Shown: one piece after another, positions 1 through 8,964 of the stretch
How positions within the stretch are numbered: the stretch's first letter is position 1
Layout of the letters: each line of letters begins with the position of its first letter
Assembly (NCBI GenBank): GCA_965217685.1
Contig: CBDCIZ010000003.1
Span: forward strand, 2,356,001-2,420,000
Length of the DNA stretch: 64,000 nt
From: Aurantimonas sp965217685
Lineage (GTDB): Bacteria > Pseudomonadota > Alphaproteobacteria > Rhizobiales > Rhizobiaceae
Direction of reading: 5' to 3'
Program-made: the position numbers and the translations under genes
The notes under the pieces: generated by a model
Told to the model about the DNA's origin: nothing
Seen by the model: the letters and a program-made list of their open reading frames with translations, nothing else
The model's database searches: none

Positions 1-1180
1 GGACCGGGCCCACTGGTTCCCGATGCTGATCGCCGTCGACGAAGCGCATCTCTTCGCACCGGCGATGTCTGGCGAGCATTCCGAAGAGGCACGAAAAGCC
101 TCGCTCGGGGCGATGACCAACCTCATGTGTCGCGGCCGCAAGCGCGGGCTTGCCGGCGTCATCGCCACACAGCGCCTTGCCAAGCTCGCCAAGAACGTCG
201 CGGCCGAGGCGTCCAACTTCCTGATGGGGCGCACCTTTCTCGACATCGACATGGCGCGGGCCGCCGACCTGCTCGGCATGGACCGCCGCGCCGCCGAGCG
301 GTTCCGCGATCTGGAAACCGGCAATTTCGTCGCCCTCGGCCCGGCCCTGTCGCGGCGTCCGGTGTCGATCCGAATCGGCCCCGTCGAGACCGCCGGTCGC
401 ACCGGCCGGCCGGCGCTGATGCCGTTGCCGGACGTCGCTCCCCAGGCGATGGAGGATCTGATCTTCACCGTCAGCGAGGCCGACCGCCAGGCCGAAAGAC
501 GCCAGGGCTCCCGCCCGCAGCCGGTCCAGTCGCGGGTCGAGCCGTCGCCGGCCGCCACCCGCGAACTTCTGGAGCGTGTGGCGTCCGTGCCGTCCGTGGC
601 CGAGCGCGATGAACCTCAGGGCGACGATCCGCGCACGCCCGAGGAGCGCGCCTCCGCGGTCGACCAGATCTTTGCCGAAATGCTCGAAGACCCCGACGCC
701 GCCTTCCGGCCGGTGCCCGTCCTCTACCAGGATTTCCTCACCCATTGCCGGCTGAAACGCCTGCGCGGCGCTGAGACCGACATGACGGCGTTCCGCCGTC
801 GCCTGTCGCTGGCTCGGGCCGGTGTCTCGTCGGAGACCGACGACGAGGACTGGCAGGCAGTGGTGGACCGCGCAGGCGACCTGCCCGAGGAGATGCAGGG
901 CGTCTACATGATGCTGGCGCGTGCCGCCCGCGACGGCGTCGAGGCCCCGAGCGACGAGGCGCTGGCGCGGGCCTATGGCAGCCATTCGCCGTCGCGCGGG
1001 CGGTTTCTTCTCGGCTACATGAGCGAGCGCGGCCTGATCGAGGCCGACGCCGATTTCCGCGGCAACCGGGTGGTGCGCGTCGTCGGCACGGACTGGCGCA
1101 CCCGCCTGCCGGCGGTGAAGCTTGATCCGCAGGACGAGGCGAGGGCCCGTCGCGCGGCAAGGCTTGCCGGGCGCAGCTGA
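1..1180 (+). CDS. HerA-type ATP-binding protein, 3' part
   Basis: This is the C-terminal part of a HerA/FtsK-superfamily ATPase; its start lies left of the window and the frame is open from base 2. The visible part begins with a hydrophobic strand ending in VDEAH (near base 35-55), a Walker B motif, and continues to ATQRLAKL, the usual sensor region of DUF87/HerA proteins. The last 200 residues are rich in Pro, Arg and Glu, with alternating charged helices and no recognised domain. Family members are hexameric DNA translocases, some of them linked to end resection. No NurA-like nuclease partner is visible, so the role here is open. The family is fairly sure; the biological job is unknown. Confidence 0.75.
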   Translation, partial: DRAHWFPMLIAVDEAHLFAPAMSGEHSEEARKASLGAMTNLMCRGRKRGLAGVIATQRLAKLAKNVAAEASNFLMGRTFLDIDMARAADLLGMDRRAAERFRDLETGNFVALGPALSRRPVSIRIGPVETAGRTGRPALMPLPDVAPQAMEDLIFTVSEADRQAERRQGSRPQPVQSRVEPSPAATRELLERVASVPSVAERDEPQGDDPRTPEERASAVDQIFAEMLEDPDAAFRPVPVLYQDFLTHCRLKRLRGAETDMTAFRRRLSLARAGVSSETDDEDWQAVVDRAGDLPEEMQGVYMMLARAARDGVEAPSDEALARAYGSHSPSRGRFLLGYMSERGLIEADADFRGNRVVRVVGTDWRTRLPAVKLDPQDEARARRAARLAGRS

Positions 1181-1189
1181 GGCCGGGGG

Positions 1190-1215
1190 GCAAGGAAAGC
1201 CGTCACTTTCCTTGC
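1190..1215 (+). terminator. hairpin after HerA-like gene
   Basis: A perfect 10-bp stem (GCAAGGAAAG with CTTTCCTTGC) closes a 6-nt loop ten bases after the HerA-like stop codon. It is followed by a GC stretch and a short TTTT, so it is only a weak intrinsic terminator. The rest of the 313-bp gap up to crtY (1216-1493) shows no gene. A TTGACC hexamer at 1405-1410 has no convincing -10 partner. Confidence 0.5.
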
Positions 1216-1493
1216 GGGCCGCTTTGGGTTTTCCGGTTTCGCGGGCCGTAAAACGGCTCGCCGCGTCCACATGTCCCGGCGAAATCGCCGCTCGACGCTT
1301 GAGCGTACGGCGGGAACGGCTAGTTTGATGCGGACGGGCGCACATACGGGAGCGCCTCCACGCCCGCCCTCGGGCCGCCCTCGCACGGATCGGAAGCCGG
1401 CCTCTTGACCTTTATCGCCTTCGCATCGCTGCAGCCTGATCGCCGCATGACGAGGACCTTGCGATGCGGTGCGGGCTTGCGGGGGGAGCTGGG

Positions 1494-2681
1494 ATGAACG
1501 TGCGCCCGGCTCCCGGTTTCCCCACCCTCGACGTCGCCTTTGTCGGCGGCGGCCTGGCGAGCGGCCTCGCCGCCTACCGCCTGGCGCAGCGACGCCCGGA
1601 CCTTGAAATCCGCATCTTCGAGGCGGCCGATGCCATCGGTGGCAACCACACTTGGTCGTTCCACGAACATGATCTGACGCCGTCGGAGCGTGCCTGGGTC
1701 AAACCCTTCGTCGCCCATGCCTGGCCGTCCTACGAGGTGCGTTTTCCCGATCGCCGCAAGAGCCTTGCCACCGGCTATCGCAGCGCCTCGTCCGAGGCGT
1801 TCCGGGCGGTCATCGAGCCGGTTCTCGGCGACCGGATCGAAACCGGCGCACCCGCCAGGACCGTCTCCGCGACGGCGATCGAACTCGAAGATGGTCGGGT
1901 CGTCACCGCCGGCTGTGTCATCGACGGCCGCGGCCATGTGCCGAGCCCGCATCTGCGGCTCGGCTACCAGAAATTCCTCGGCCGCGAATTCGAGCTGGAG
2001 GCGCCCCACGGCGTTGCCGAGCCGATCATCATGGACGCGACGGTGACGCAGGCCGACGGCTATCGCTTCGTCTACGTCCTGCCGATGTCGCCGACGCGTC
2101 TCCTCGTCGAAGACACCTATTACGCCGACGGACCGGCGCTGGAAGAAGACCGCCTGCGCGCCTCGATCGACGGATATCTCGCCGACCATGGCTGGAGCGC
2201 AAAACGCCTGCTGCGCGAGGAGCATGGCGTCCTGCCCATTGCCATCGACGGGAATATCGAGGCGTTCTGGGCGCAGAAGAACGGCGTGCCGGCGATTGGG
2301 CTTGCGAGCGGCCTGTTCCACCCGACCACCGGCTATTCGCTGCCCGACGCCGTGCGCACAGCCGATCTCATCGCTCATCTGCCGGACCTGTCGGCGCAAC
2401 GCGTCTACGCCGCCCTCAGCGACCATTCCGTCGCGACCTGGAAGGCGCGCGGCTTTTTTCGCATGCTCAACCGGCTGCTGTTTTTTGCCGGCGCATCCTC
2501 CAAACGGTATAAAATCCTGCAACATTTCTATCGCCTGCCCGACCCGCTGGTCGCCCGTTTCTACGCCGCCAGACTTTCGCGCGCCGACAAGCTGCGTATC
2601 CTGACCGGCAAGCCGCCGGTGCCCTTCGCCAGTGCGATCAAGGTGCTCGCCCGTCATCGGCTCACGGGAGACCTCGCATGA
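1494..2681 (+). CDS. crtY: lycopene beta-cyclase CrtY
   Basis: The enzyme cyclises both ends of lycopene to beta-carotene at the membrane. The 395-residue product has the usual length. An FAD-binding Rossmann motif lies at the N-terminus (VGGGLASG, Gly18 onward), followed by the CrtY-type stretch NHTWSFHEHDL and the C-terminal GYSLPDAVRTADLI. The ATG at 1494 is chosen because GGGGGAGC sits 6-13 bases upstream; an in-frame ATG at 1464 lacks such a site. The gene overlaps crtI by 4 bp (ATGA), so the two are translationally coupled. It heads the crtY-crtI-crtB operon. No hydroxylase or ketolase gene is present, so the cluster alone would stop at beta-carotene. Confidence 0.92.
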   Translation: MNVRPAPGFPTLDVAFVGGGLASGLAAYRLAQRRPDLEIRIFEAADAIGGNHTWSFHEHDLTPSERAWVKPFVAHAWPSYEVRFPDRRKSLATGYRSASSEAFRAVIEPVLGDRIETGAPARTVSATAIELEDGRVVTAGCVIDGRGHVPSPHLRLGYQKFLGREFELEAPHGVAEPIIMDATVTQADGYRFVYVLPMSPTRLLVEDTYYADGPALEEDRLRASIDGYLADHGWSAKRLLREEHGVLPIAIDGNIEAFWAQKNGVPAIGLASGLFHPTTGYSLPDAVRTADLIAHLPDLSAQRVYAALSDHSVATWKARGFFRMLNRLLFFAGASSKRYKILQHFYRLPDPLVARFYAARLSRADKLRILTGKPPVPFASAIKVLARHRLTGDLA

Positions 2682-4207
2682 ACGCCGTCGTGGAGAGGAT
2701 ACGTCCGGCGAGCACTGCGAAGGCCGGCCCGACGGCGATCGTCGTCGGTTCGGGCTTCGGCGGCCTGGCGCTGGCGATCCGGCTGCAGTCGGCCGGCATC
2801 CGGACGACCCTCGTGGAAAAGCGCGACAAGCCCGGCGGCCGGGCCTATGTCTACGAGGATCAGGGCTTCACCTTCGACGCCGGGCCGACGGTCATCACCG
2901 ATCCGACGGCGCTCGAAGAGCTGTTCGATGCCGCCGGCAAGTCCATGGCCGACTATGTCGAGCTTTTGCCGGTCACGCCCTTCTACCAACTGCGCTGGGA
3001 GGACGGCTTCGCTTTCGACTACGCCAACGACCAGGCCGAACTGGATCGCCAGATCGGTGCCAAGAGCCCGAAGGACGTCGAGGGATACAGGCGCTTCCTG
3101 GCCTATTCACGCGAGGTGTTCCGCGAGGGCTACGAGAAGCTCGGCACCGTGCCGTTCCTGAACTTTCGCGACATGGTCAAGGCCGGCCCGCAGCTCGCGC
3201 GCCTGCAGGCCTGGCGCAGCGTCTACGCCAAGGTCGCCGAGTTCATCGAGGACGAGCAGCTGCGGCAGGCCTTTTCCTTCCACTCGCTGCTCGTCGGCGG
3301 CAATCCCTTCGCCACCTCGTCGATCTACGCGCTGATCCATGCGCTGGAGCGCGAATGGGGCGTCTGGTTCCCGCGCGGCGGCACCGGCGCGCTGGTTCGG
3401 GGCATGGCGAAGCTCTTCACCGACATCGGCGGCACGATCGAATTGTCCGCCGAAGTCGCCCGCATCGATCTTGAAGGCAAACGCGCGACCGGCGTCACGC
3501 TGAAGGACGGCCGCGTGCTCACCGCCGATCGTGTCGCCTCCAACGCCGACGTCGTCCACACCTATGCGACACTGATGAAGGGCTCGCCGCGCGGCGAGGC
3601 CGAGGCCAGGCGCCTGAAGAAGAAGCGCTTTTCCATGTCGCTCTTCGTCATCTATTTCGGCCTCAAGCGCCATCGGCCGGAGATCGCCCATCACACGGTC
3701 TGCTTCGGCGCCCGTTACCGCGAGCTGATCTCGGAGATCTTCAATGGCGCCGAATTGCCGGGCGATTTCTCGCTCTATCTCCACAATCCGTGCGCGACCG
3801 ATCCGTCGCTCGCGCCGGACGGGGCGGGGAGCTTCTACGTCCTGTCGCCGGTGCCGCATCTCGGCAACACCGACATCGACTGGGTGGAGGAGGGGCCGCG
3901 CTACCGCGACCGCATTCTCGACTATCTGGAAGAGCGTTACATTCCTGGCCTTCGCGAAGATCTCGTCACCAGCCGCATCTTCACGCCCTTCGATTTTCGC
4001 GACGAGCTGAACGCCCATGTCGGCTCGGCTTTCTCGCTCGACCCGGTGCTCACCCAGAGCGCCTGGTTTCGGCCGCACAATCGCGATGCCGAGATCGACA
4101 ATCTCTATTTCGTCGGCGCCGGCACCCATCCGGGCGCGGGCGTGCCGGGCGTCGTCGGCTCGGCCAAGGCGACCGCTGGTCTGATGATCGCGGACGCGAA
4201 GGTCTGA
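2678..4207 (+). CDS. crtI: phytoene desaturase CrtI
   Basis: This FAD-dependent, membrane-associated enzyme converts phytoene to lycopene in successive desaturations. The 509-residue protein is typical in length. The N-terminus carries the dinucleotide fold VVGSGFGGLALAIRL (Gly24-Gly29), then the EKRDKPGGRAYVYEDQGFTFDAGPT region. The C-terminus has the family signature YFVGAGTHPGAGVPGVVGSAKATAGLM. It starts inside the last codons of crtY and ends 7 bp before crtB, in the order product-forming cyclase, desaturase, synthase that is common in carotenoid operons. CrtN-like relatives exist, but the crtB and crtY neighbours make CrtI the best call. Confidence 0.94.
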   Translation: MNAVVERIRPASTAKAGPTAIVVGSGFGGLALAIRLQSAGIRTTLVEKRDKPGGRAYVYEDQGFTFDAGPTVITDPTALEELFDAAGKSMADYVELLPVTPFYQLRWEDGFAFDYANDQAELDRQIGAKSPKDVEGYRRFLAYSREVFREGYEKLGTVPFLNFRDMVKAGPQLARLQAWRSVYAKVAEFIEDEQLRQAFSFHSLLVGGNPFATSSIYALIHALEREWGVWFPRGGTGALVRGMAKLFTDIGGTIELSAEVARIDLEGKRATGVTLKDGRVLTADRVASNADVVHTYATLMKGSPRGEAEARRLKKKRFSMSLFVIYFGLKRHRPEIAHHTVCFGARYRELISEIFNGAELPGDFSLYLHNPCATDPSLAPDGAGSFYVLSPVPHLGNTDIDWVEEGPRYRDRILDYLEERYIPGLREDLVTSRIFTPFDFRDELNAHVGSAFSLDPVLTQSAWFRPHNRDAEIDNLYFVGAGTHPGAGVPGVVGSAKATAGLMIADAKV

Positions 4208-4214
4208 TCGCGCA

Positions 4215-5216
4215 ATGTCGATGTTCGAACCCCTCGCCAGACCGCTGGCCCGGCCCCTCGCCAGACCTCTCGGCCCGGAGGCGCGCGCCGATCTCGCGGC
4301 GATCGCCGAGGATACGATCGCCCGCGGCTCCAAGAGCTTTGCCGCCGCCGCCAGGCTGTTCGACCCGGAGACCCGCAAGAGCGCCATGATGCTCTACGCT
4401 TGGTGCCGGCACTGCGACGACACGATCGACGGCCAGAATCTCGGCTTTTCGAGCCAGCGAGGTCTGTCATCCACGGTCAGTCCGGCGGAGCGCCTGGGCC
4501 GTCTGGAGACCGAGACGCGGGACGCGGTCGCGGGCGGCGCGTCGAACGATCCGAACTTTCAGGCGATCGCCGAGGTCGCCGCGCGTCATGCGCTGCCCGA
4601 GACGCTGCTTCTGGAGCATCTCGAAGGCTACCGCATGGATGTCGAAGGCCGGCACTACGAGACGATCGACGAGGTCTTCGATTATTGCTACCGGGTCGCC
4701 GGCGTCGTCGGGGTGATGATGGCGGTGGTGATGGGGCGCACCGAAGAGACCGTGCTCGACCGTGCCTGCGACCTCGGCATCGCCTTCCAGTTGACCAATA
4801 TCGCCCGCGACATCGTCGACGACGCCCTGCAGGACCGCGTCTATTTGCCGGCCGCGTGGCTTCGCGAGGCCGACCTTGCGCCGGCCGATCTCCTCGACCG
4901 ACGCCAGCGGCCGGTCGTGGCGCTGCTCGCCAACCGCCTCGTCGACGTTGCCGAACCCTATTACCTCTCGGCATTCCACGGCCTTGCGGCCCTTCCGCCG
5001 CGTTCGGCCTGGGCCGTGGCGACGGCCCACGGCGTTTACCGCGAAATCGGGCTTCGGGTGAAAGCCCTGGGCGAGACGGCCTGGGACAGCCGCGTTTCCA
5101 CCGGCAAGCGGCAGAAGATGGCCCATGTCGCCCGCGGCGCCGCCAAGGCCGCGCTCGCCCGTCGCGCCAAGATCCCGCCCCGGCCCGAAACGCTGTGGAC
5201 GCGGCCGCGCATGTGA
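4215..5216 (+). CDS. crtB: phytoene synthase CrtB
   Basis: The enzyme condenses two geranylgeranyl diphosphates head to head into phytoene. The 333-residue product contains both Asp-rich substrate sites: DDTID at residues 68-72 within YAWCRHCDDTIDG, and NIARDIVDDALQDRVYLP in the middle. The N-terminus is odd: residues 7-18 read LARP three times, encoded by a 12-bp tandem repeat at 4233-4268, ahead of the conserved domain. It starts 7 bp after crtI and is the last gene of the operon; crtE lies convergently 27 bp downstream. Squalene-synthase relatives share the fold, but the operon settles the identity. Confidence 0.93.
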   Translation: MSMFEPLARPLARPLARPLGPEARADLAAIAEDTIARGSKSFAAAARLFDPETRKSAMMLYAWCRHCDDTIDGQNLGFSSQRGLSSTVSPAERLGRLETETRDAVAGGASNDPNFQAIAEVAARHALPETLLLEHLEGYRMDVEGRHYETIDEVFDYCYRVAGVVGVMMAVVMGRTEETVLDRACDLGIAFQLTNIARDIVDDALQDRVYLPAAWLREADLAPADLLDRRQRPVVALLANRLVDVAEPYYLSAFHGLAALPPRSAWAVATAHGVYREIGLRVKALGETAWDSRVSTGKRQKMAHVARGAAKAALARRAKIPPRPETLWTRPRM

Positions 5217-5243
5217 CGCGTCGTCTCGCGACTAAGAATCGCC

Positions 5244-6227
5244 TTACCGGGCGCCGGCTTCCTGCTCGCGCCGCGGCTCGGCGCCCCCTTCCGCGCTTTT
5301 GGCGGATTTCTCGACGCGGGCGCGCATCGCCTTTTCGAAGATCGCATCGGTGAGGTGGTGCAGCCGGCTCTTGGCGCCGAACACCGCCGACAGGCTCTCA
5401 TGGGCGCTCGCCACATGGCCCTCGATGCGCCGCTCGACCGAGGGGCGCCCGAGCATTGACACGATGGTCGATTTGCCGACGTCCTTGCCGACGTCCTTGC
5501 CGATCGCAACCGGGCTTGCGCCGCTGTCGAGAAGATCGTCGAGAAGCTGGAAGGCGTGGCCGAGTTCGCAGGCGAAGGCGCGCAGTTCGGTGCGCGTTCC
5601 CATGTCCGCATTGGCGACGATCGCGCCGATCTCGACGGCGGCGGAAAACAGCGAACCCGTCTTCAAACTGTTGGTGACCGCGATCTCATGCACCGGGCGC
5701 GAGGCGCGCCCGTCGTTGAGATCGGCATATTGGCCGCCGACGAGGCCTTCGACGCCGATCGATCGCGTCAGCGTCGTGACCGCCTGCAGCCGGGCGAGGG
5801 GCGGCAGCGCCTCGATCGAGGCGAGCATCTCGATGGCGCCGGTCAGGATCGCGATCGACGACAGCAGCGCGACATCCTCACCATGGCTGACATGCAGGGC
5901 CGGCTGTCCGCGCCGCATCACCGCGTCGTCCATCGAGGGCAGGTCGTCGAGGATCAGCGACGAGGCGTGGACGAGTTCGACGGCGCAGCCGGCGTCTATG
6001 GCGGTCGCGACATCGCCGCCGAGATCCTGCGCGGCGAGCACTGTCATCAAGGGCCGCAGCCGCTTGCCCGGCGCCAGGACGCTGGTGCGGATCGCCGAGT
6101 CGAGGCCTGATTGCCCGTCGATCGCTTGCGGTACGAGCACCGCGAGCCGCGCGTCGATCTGGTCGATCAGCGCGGTGACATTGCCGACGGCACGGCTGGG
6201 CTTGGCGTCAGACGTCATGCGGAACAT
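5244..6227 (-). CDS. crtE: geranylgeranyl diphosphate synthase CrtE
   Basis: This short-chain trans-prenyltransferase elongates farnesyl to geranylgeranyl diphosphate for CrtB. The product of about 327 residues has the FARM motif DDLPSMDD following GKRLRPLM and the second Asp-rich motif DDLLD (LGHAFQLLDDLLDSG). Two ATGs (6227 and 6218) are possible and neither has a clear Shine-Dalgarno site; the outer one is given. A small duplication yields GKDVGKDVGKS near the C-terminal Lys-rich loop. The C-terminal 30 residues are low-complexity (Glu/Arg/Ala). It faces crtB tail to tail and shares its upstream region with the IPP isomerase gene on the other strand. The polyprenyl synthase at 31270 is a separate, long-chain enzyme. 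Confidence 0.88.
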   Translation of the reverse strand: MFRMTSDAKPSRAVGNVTALIDQIDARLAVLVPQAIDGQSGLDSAIRTSVLAPGKRLRPLMTVLAAQDLGGDVATAIDAGCAVELVHASSLILDDLPSMDDAVMRRGQPALHVSHGEDVALLSSIAILTGAIEMLASIEALPPLARLQAVTTLTRSIGVEGLVGGQYADLNDGRASRPVHEIAVTNSLKTGSLFSAAVEIGAIVANADMGTRTELRAFACELGHAFQLLDDLLDSGASPVAIGKDVGKDVGKSTIVSMLGRPSVERRIEGHVASAHESLSAVFGAKSRLHHLTDAIFEKAMRARVEKSAKSAEGGAEPRREQEAGAR

Positions 6228-6264
6228 GCCGATCGGATATGGACAATGGGTCGTCGTCCTTCTG

Positions 6265-6270
6265 ATATAG
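6265..6270 (-). promoter_or_regulatory. candidate -10 of crtE
   Basis: On the minus strand the hexamer CTATAT lies 38 bp upstream of the crtE start and matches the alphaproteobacterial -10 consensus. No good -35 is seen 17 bp upstream, so an activator or a relaxed promoter would be needed. The site sits in the shared crtE/idi upstream region. Confidence 0.35.
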
Positions 6271-6368
6271 CGAGACGCAGCCGCGATGCTATCACGAACC
6301 GTGACGTCGGCTATGATGCCGCATCGACCGCTTTGCTCGCCTTCGACGATAGGACGTATTTGAAAACG

Positions 6369-7505
6369 ATGAAACAATGCGCCGCAACAACCCGCGCTCA
6401 AACGGCCTCGTCCGGCAAGCCGGACGCGAAAGATGCTGGCGGGGAAAAGCCTGCCGGTGCAGCCGGCGCCCGCAACACCAGCCGGTCCGACATCGACACG
6501 CGAAAGACCGACCACCTCGACATCGTTCTCGATCCACAGCTTTCGCCGAAGCGCGCCGACAGCGGTTTCGACGCCATCGTCTTCGAGCATGTCGCGCTGC
6601 CGGAGCTTTCGCTCGCCGAAATCGACCTGTCGACGCGGTTCCTGGGCCGGGCACTGAAGGCGCCCTTGCTGATCTCTTCGATGACCGGCGGGCCGGAGCG
6701 GGCCGCCCGCATCAACGCCAATCTCGCCGAGGCGGCCGAGGCGCTGGGCCTGGCGCTCGCGGTCGGCTCCCAGCGCATCGCCATCGAGGGGCGGGGCACC
6801 GGCGGTCTCGACCGGTCGCTCCGGGAGCGCGCGCCATCGATCCCGATTCTGGCCAATGTCGGCGCGGCGCAGCTCGTTCTCGGCTATGGCGAGCGGCAGG
6901 CGCGGCAGGCGGTCGAGATGATCGAGGCCGATGCGCTGATCGTCCATCTCAACCCGCTTCAGGAGGCCGTTCAGCGCGGCGGCGACACCGACTGGCGCGG
7001 CATTCTTCGTGCCATCGAAGCGCTCGTCAGGGCGGTGCCCTTTCCGGTCGTCGTCAAGGAGGTCGGGGCCGGCATTTCGGGCCGGCTTGCCCGGCGGCTC
7101 GTCGATGCGGGGGTCGCGGCGATCGATGTCGCCGGCGCCGGCGGCACAAGCTGGGCGGCGGTCGAGGCTGAGCGGGCGAGCGATCCGGCCACCCGCGAGA
7201 CCGCGATGATCTTCGCCGATTGGGGCATCTCGACCGCAAAAGCCATCGCCGACGTGCGGGCGGCCTGTCCCGATGCGCTGGTCATCGGTTCGGGCGGCGT
7301 GCGCCATGGACTCGATGCGGCGAAGGCGATCCGGCTCGGCGCCGATCTCGCCGGCCAGGCCGCGGCCTCGCTGAAGAGCGCCGACGAATCGGCCGAGGCG
7401 GCGGCGGCGCATTTCGAAAATGTCATGGCCCAGCTGCGAATCGCCTGTTTTTGCACAGGGTCCGCCGATCTGGCCGCGCTTCGCAGGGCGCCGCTCCTGG
7501 GCTGA
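6369..7505 (+). CDS. fni: type II isopentenyl-diphosphate isomerase
   Basis: This FMN/NADPH-dependent isomerase interconverts IPP and DMAPP, supplying the DMAPP primer for CrtE. Type II hallmarks are visible in order: RKTDHLDI near residue 42, SSMTGG, AVGSQR, NVGAAQL, HLNPLQE, VVKEVGAGIS, DVAGAGGTSW and GSGGVRHGLDAAKAI. The 378-residue length exceeds the usual 340-350 because of an Ala/Gly/Lys-rich N-terminal extension of about 38 residues. ATG 6369 is chosen as the first start after the promoter region; a TTG at 6360 is an in-frame alternative. It is divergent from crtE. An alphaproteobacterium using the MEP pathway (ispE is at 28143) makes both IPP and DMAPP, so this gene probably tunes the ratio for carotenoids. 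Confidence 0.9.
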   Translation: MKQCAATTRAQTASSGKPDAKDAGGEKPAGAAGARNTSRSDIDTRKTDHLDIVLDPQLSPKRADSGFDAIVFEHVALPELSLAEIDLSTRFLGRALKAPLLISSMTGGPERAARINANLAEAAEALGLALAVGSQRIAIEGRGTGGLDRSLRERAPSIPILANVGAAQLVLGYGERQARQAVEMIEADALIVHLNPLQEAVQRGGDTDWRGILRAIEALVRAVPFPVVVKEVGAGISGRLARRLVDAGVAAIDVAGAGGTSWAAVEAERASDPATRETAMIFADWGISTAKAIADVRAACPDALVIGSGGVRHGLDAAKAIRLGADLAGQAAASLKSADESAEAAAAHFENVMAQLRIACFCTGSADLAALRRAPLLG

Positions 7506-7799
7506 GGCGGGTGGGCTTGAGCCCCGAGCCCGCCGCCGGACAGCTGCTCGATCCTTTCGGCCGGCGTCGAGACGCGCTCCCGGCGGCGGACGGCGCGGCG
7601 GAGATGACGGTCTCGTGCCGATCGATCGTCTGGCAAACGCGGAGCCGGCGCTCCAGAATGTTCTGCGCGGGCGCTCGTCATGGGAAATTATCCCCGGCGT
7701 TACGAGAAAGAACCTTGCTTATCCCCTTCGTCTGTCCAAGCTCCCGTGGCTCATGGTGAATCAAGACGAGAGTGCTTCGACACCATACAGGAGAAAAAT

Positions 7800-8825
7800 A
7801 TGAGTTCGTCCCTGGACGCCTATCTCGGATCACAAGCGGGCCACGACCCGTTGAAAACGCAGGTCGCCGACCTCGTGCGCCAGCTGTGCGCCGCTTCGGT
7901 GAAGCTGCGCGACACCATCATCGCCGGCGGGTCGGGCGAAAGCCTGGGCTCGACCAGGGGCGAGACCAACGCCGACGGCGACGTGCAAAAGCAGCTCGAC
8001 GTGCTTGCCGACGAGCTCTTCCTGGAGGCCGCCAAGGCCTCGTCCGTCGCTTTCTTCGGTTCCGAGGAGCAGGAGGACGCGGTCGTCCTCGACCGGAACG
8101 CGCCGCTCGCCATCGCCATCGATCCGCTCGACGGCTCCTCGAACATCGACACCAACGTTTCCGTCGGCACGATCTTCTCGATCCTGCCCGTCGAGGAGGA
8201 GCATCGCGACGATCCGGGCTCCGTCTTCCGCCAGCCGGGCTCGAAGCAACTGGCCGCCGGCTTCTTCATCTACGGGCCGCAACTGCTGCTCGTGCTGTCC
8301 ATGGGCGACGGCACCGGCGTCTTCATCTTCGCGCCCTCCTCCGGCGACTTCGTCGAGATGACCGGCCGCGCGCAAATCCCCGAAAAGGCCGGCGAGTTCG
8401 CGATCAACGCCTCGAACTATCGCCACTGGGACCCGTCGATCCGCAGCTATGTCGACGATCTCCTCGCCGGCGAGGACGGTCCGCGCGAAAAGAACTTCAA
8501 CATGCGCTGGATCGGCTCGATGGTCGCCGACGGTTATCGCATCCTGCAGCGCGGCGGCGTGTTTCTCTATCCGGGCGACGCCCGCAAGGGCTACGCCAAG
8601 GGCAGACTGCGGCTGCTCTACGAGGCCAGTCCCGTCGCCTTCTGCGTCGAGAACGCCGGGGGCGCCGCGACAGACGGCAAGACCCGCATCCTCGACATCA
8701 TTCCCGAGGGCCTGCACGACCGCACGCCCCTGGTCTTCGGCGCCCGGCGCGAGGTCGAACTGATCGGCCGCACCGTCGCAGACCCTGCGGCACGGAGTGA
8801 ACGCTCGCCGCTCCTCGGCAAGTGA
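7800..8825 (+). CDS. fbp: fructose-1,6-bisphosphatase class I
   Basis: This Mg2+-dependent cytosolic enzyme hydrolyses fructose 1,6-bisphosphate to fructose 6-phosphate in gluconeogenesis. The metal and phosphate loop IDPLDGSSNIDTN starts near residue 107, and the family signature GRLRLLYEASPVAF is in the last quarter. The 341-residue length is normal. An AGGAG at 7789-7793 lies 6 bp before the ATG, which fixes this start over an in-frame ATG 120 bp upstream. The 294 bp between the IPP isomerase and this gene hold nothing recognisable. rpe follows after 139 bp. The pairing recalls Calvin-cycle operons, but no cbb genes or Rubisco are in the window, so a general gluconeogenic role is simplest. 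Confidence 0.93.
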   Translation: MSSSLDAYLGSQAGHDPLKTQVADLVRQLCAASVKLRDTIIAGGSGESLGSTRGETNADGDVQKQLDVLADELFLEAAKASSVAFFGSEEQEDAVVLDRNAPLAIAIDPLDGSSNIDTNVSVGTIFSILPVEEEHRDDPGSVFRQPGSKQLAAGFFIYGPQLLLVLSMGDGTGVFIFAPSSGDFVEMTGRAQIPEKAGEFAINASNYRHWDPSIRSYVDDLLAGEDGPREKNFNMRWIGSMVADGYRILQRGGVFLYPGDARKGYAKGRLRLLYEASPVAFCVENAGGAATDGKTRILDIIPEGLHDRTPLVFGARREVELIGRTVADPAARSERSPLLGK

Positions 8826-8964
8826 GACCTGTCGCGGGGCCGATCCGTCAAGATGCTCGACAGGGAAGTGGGCGCTGATTGCCTGTCGAACGCAAACCGA
8901 ACGATTGGCCGCCGTCCCGATTTCGGGCGGCGGCCGAAACGCCGAGCCCCCAAAAGGAGCCTCA

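Noticed and set aside
5244..7412. A very long minus-strand frame (722 codons) covering crtE and the antisense of the IPP isomerase.
   Set aside because: Only the last 327 codons match a prenyl synthase; the upstream part is the reverse of the isomerase gene.
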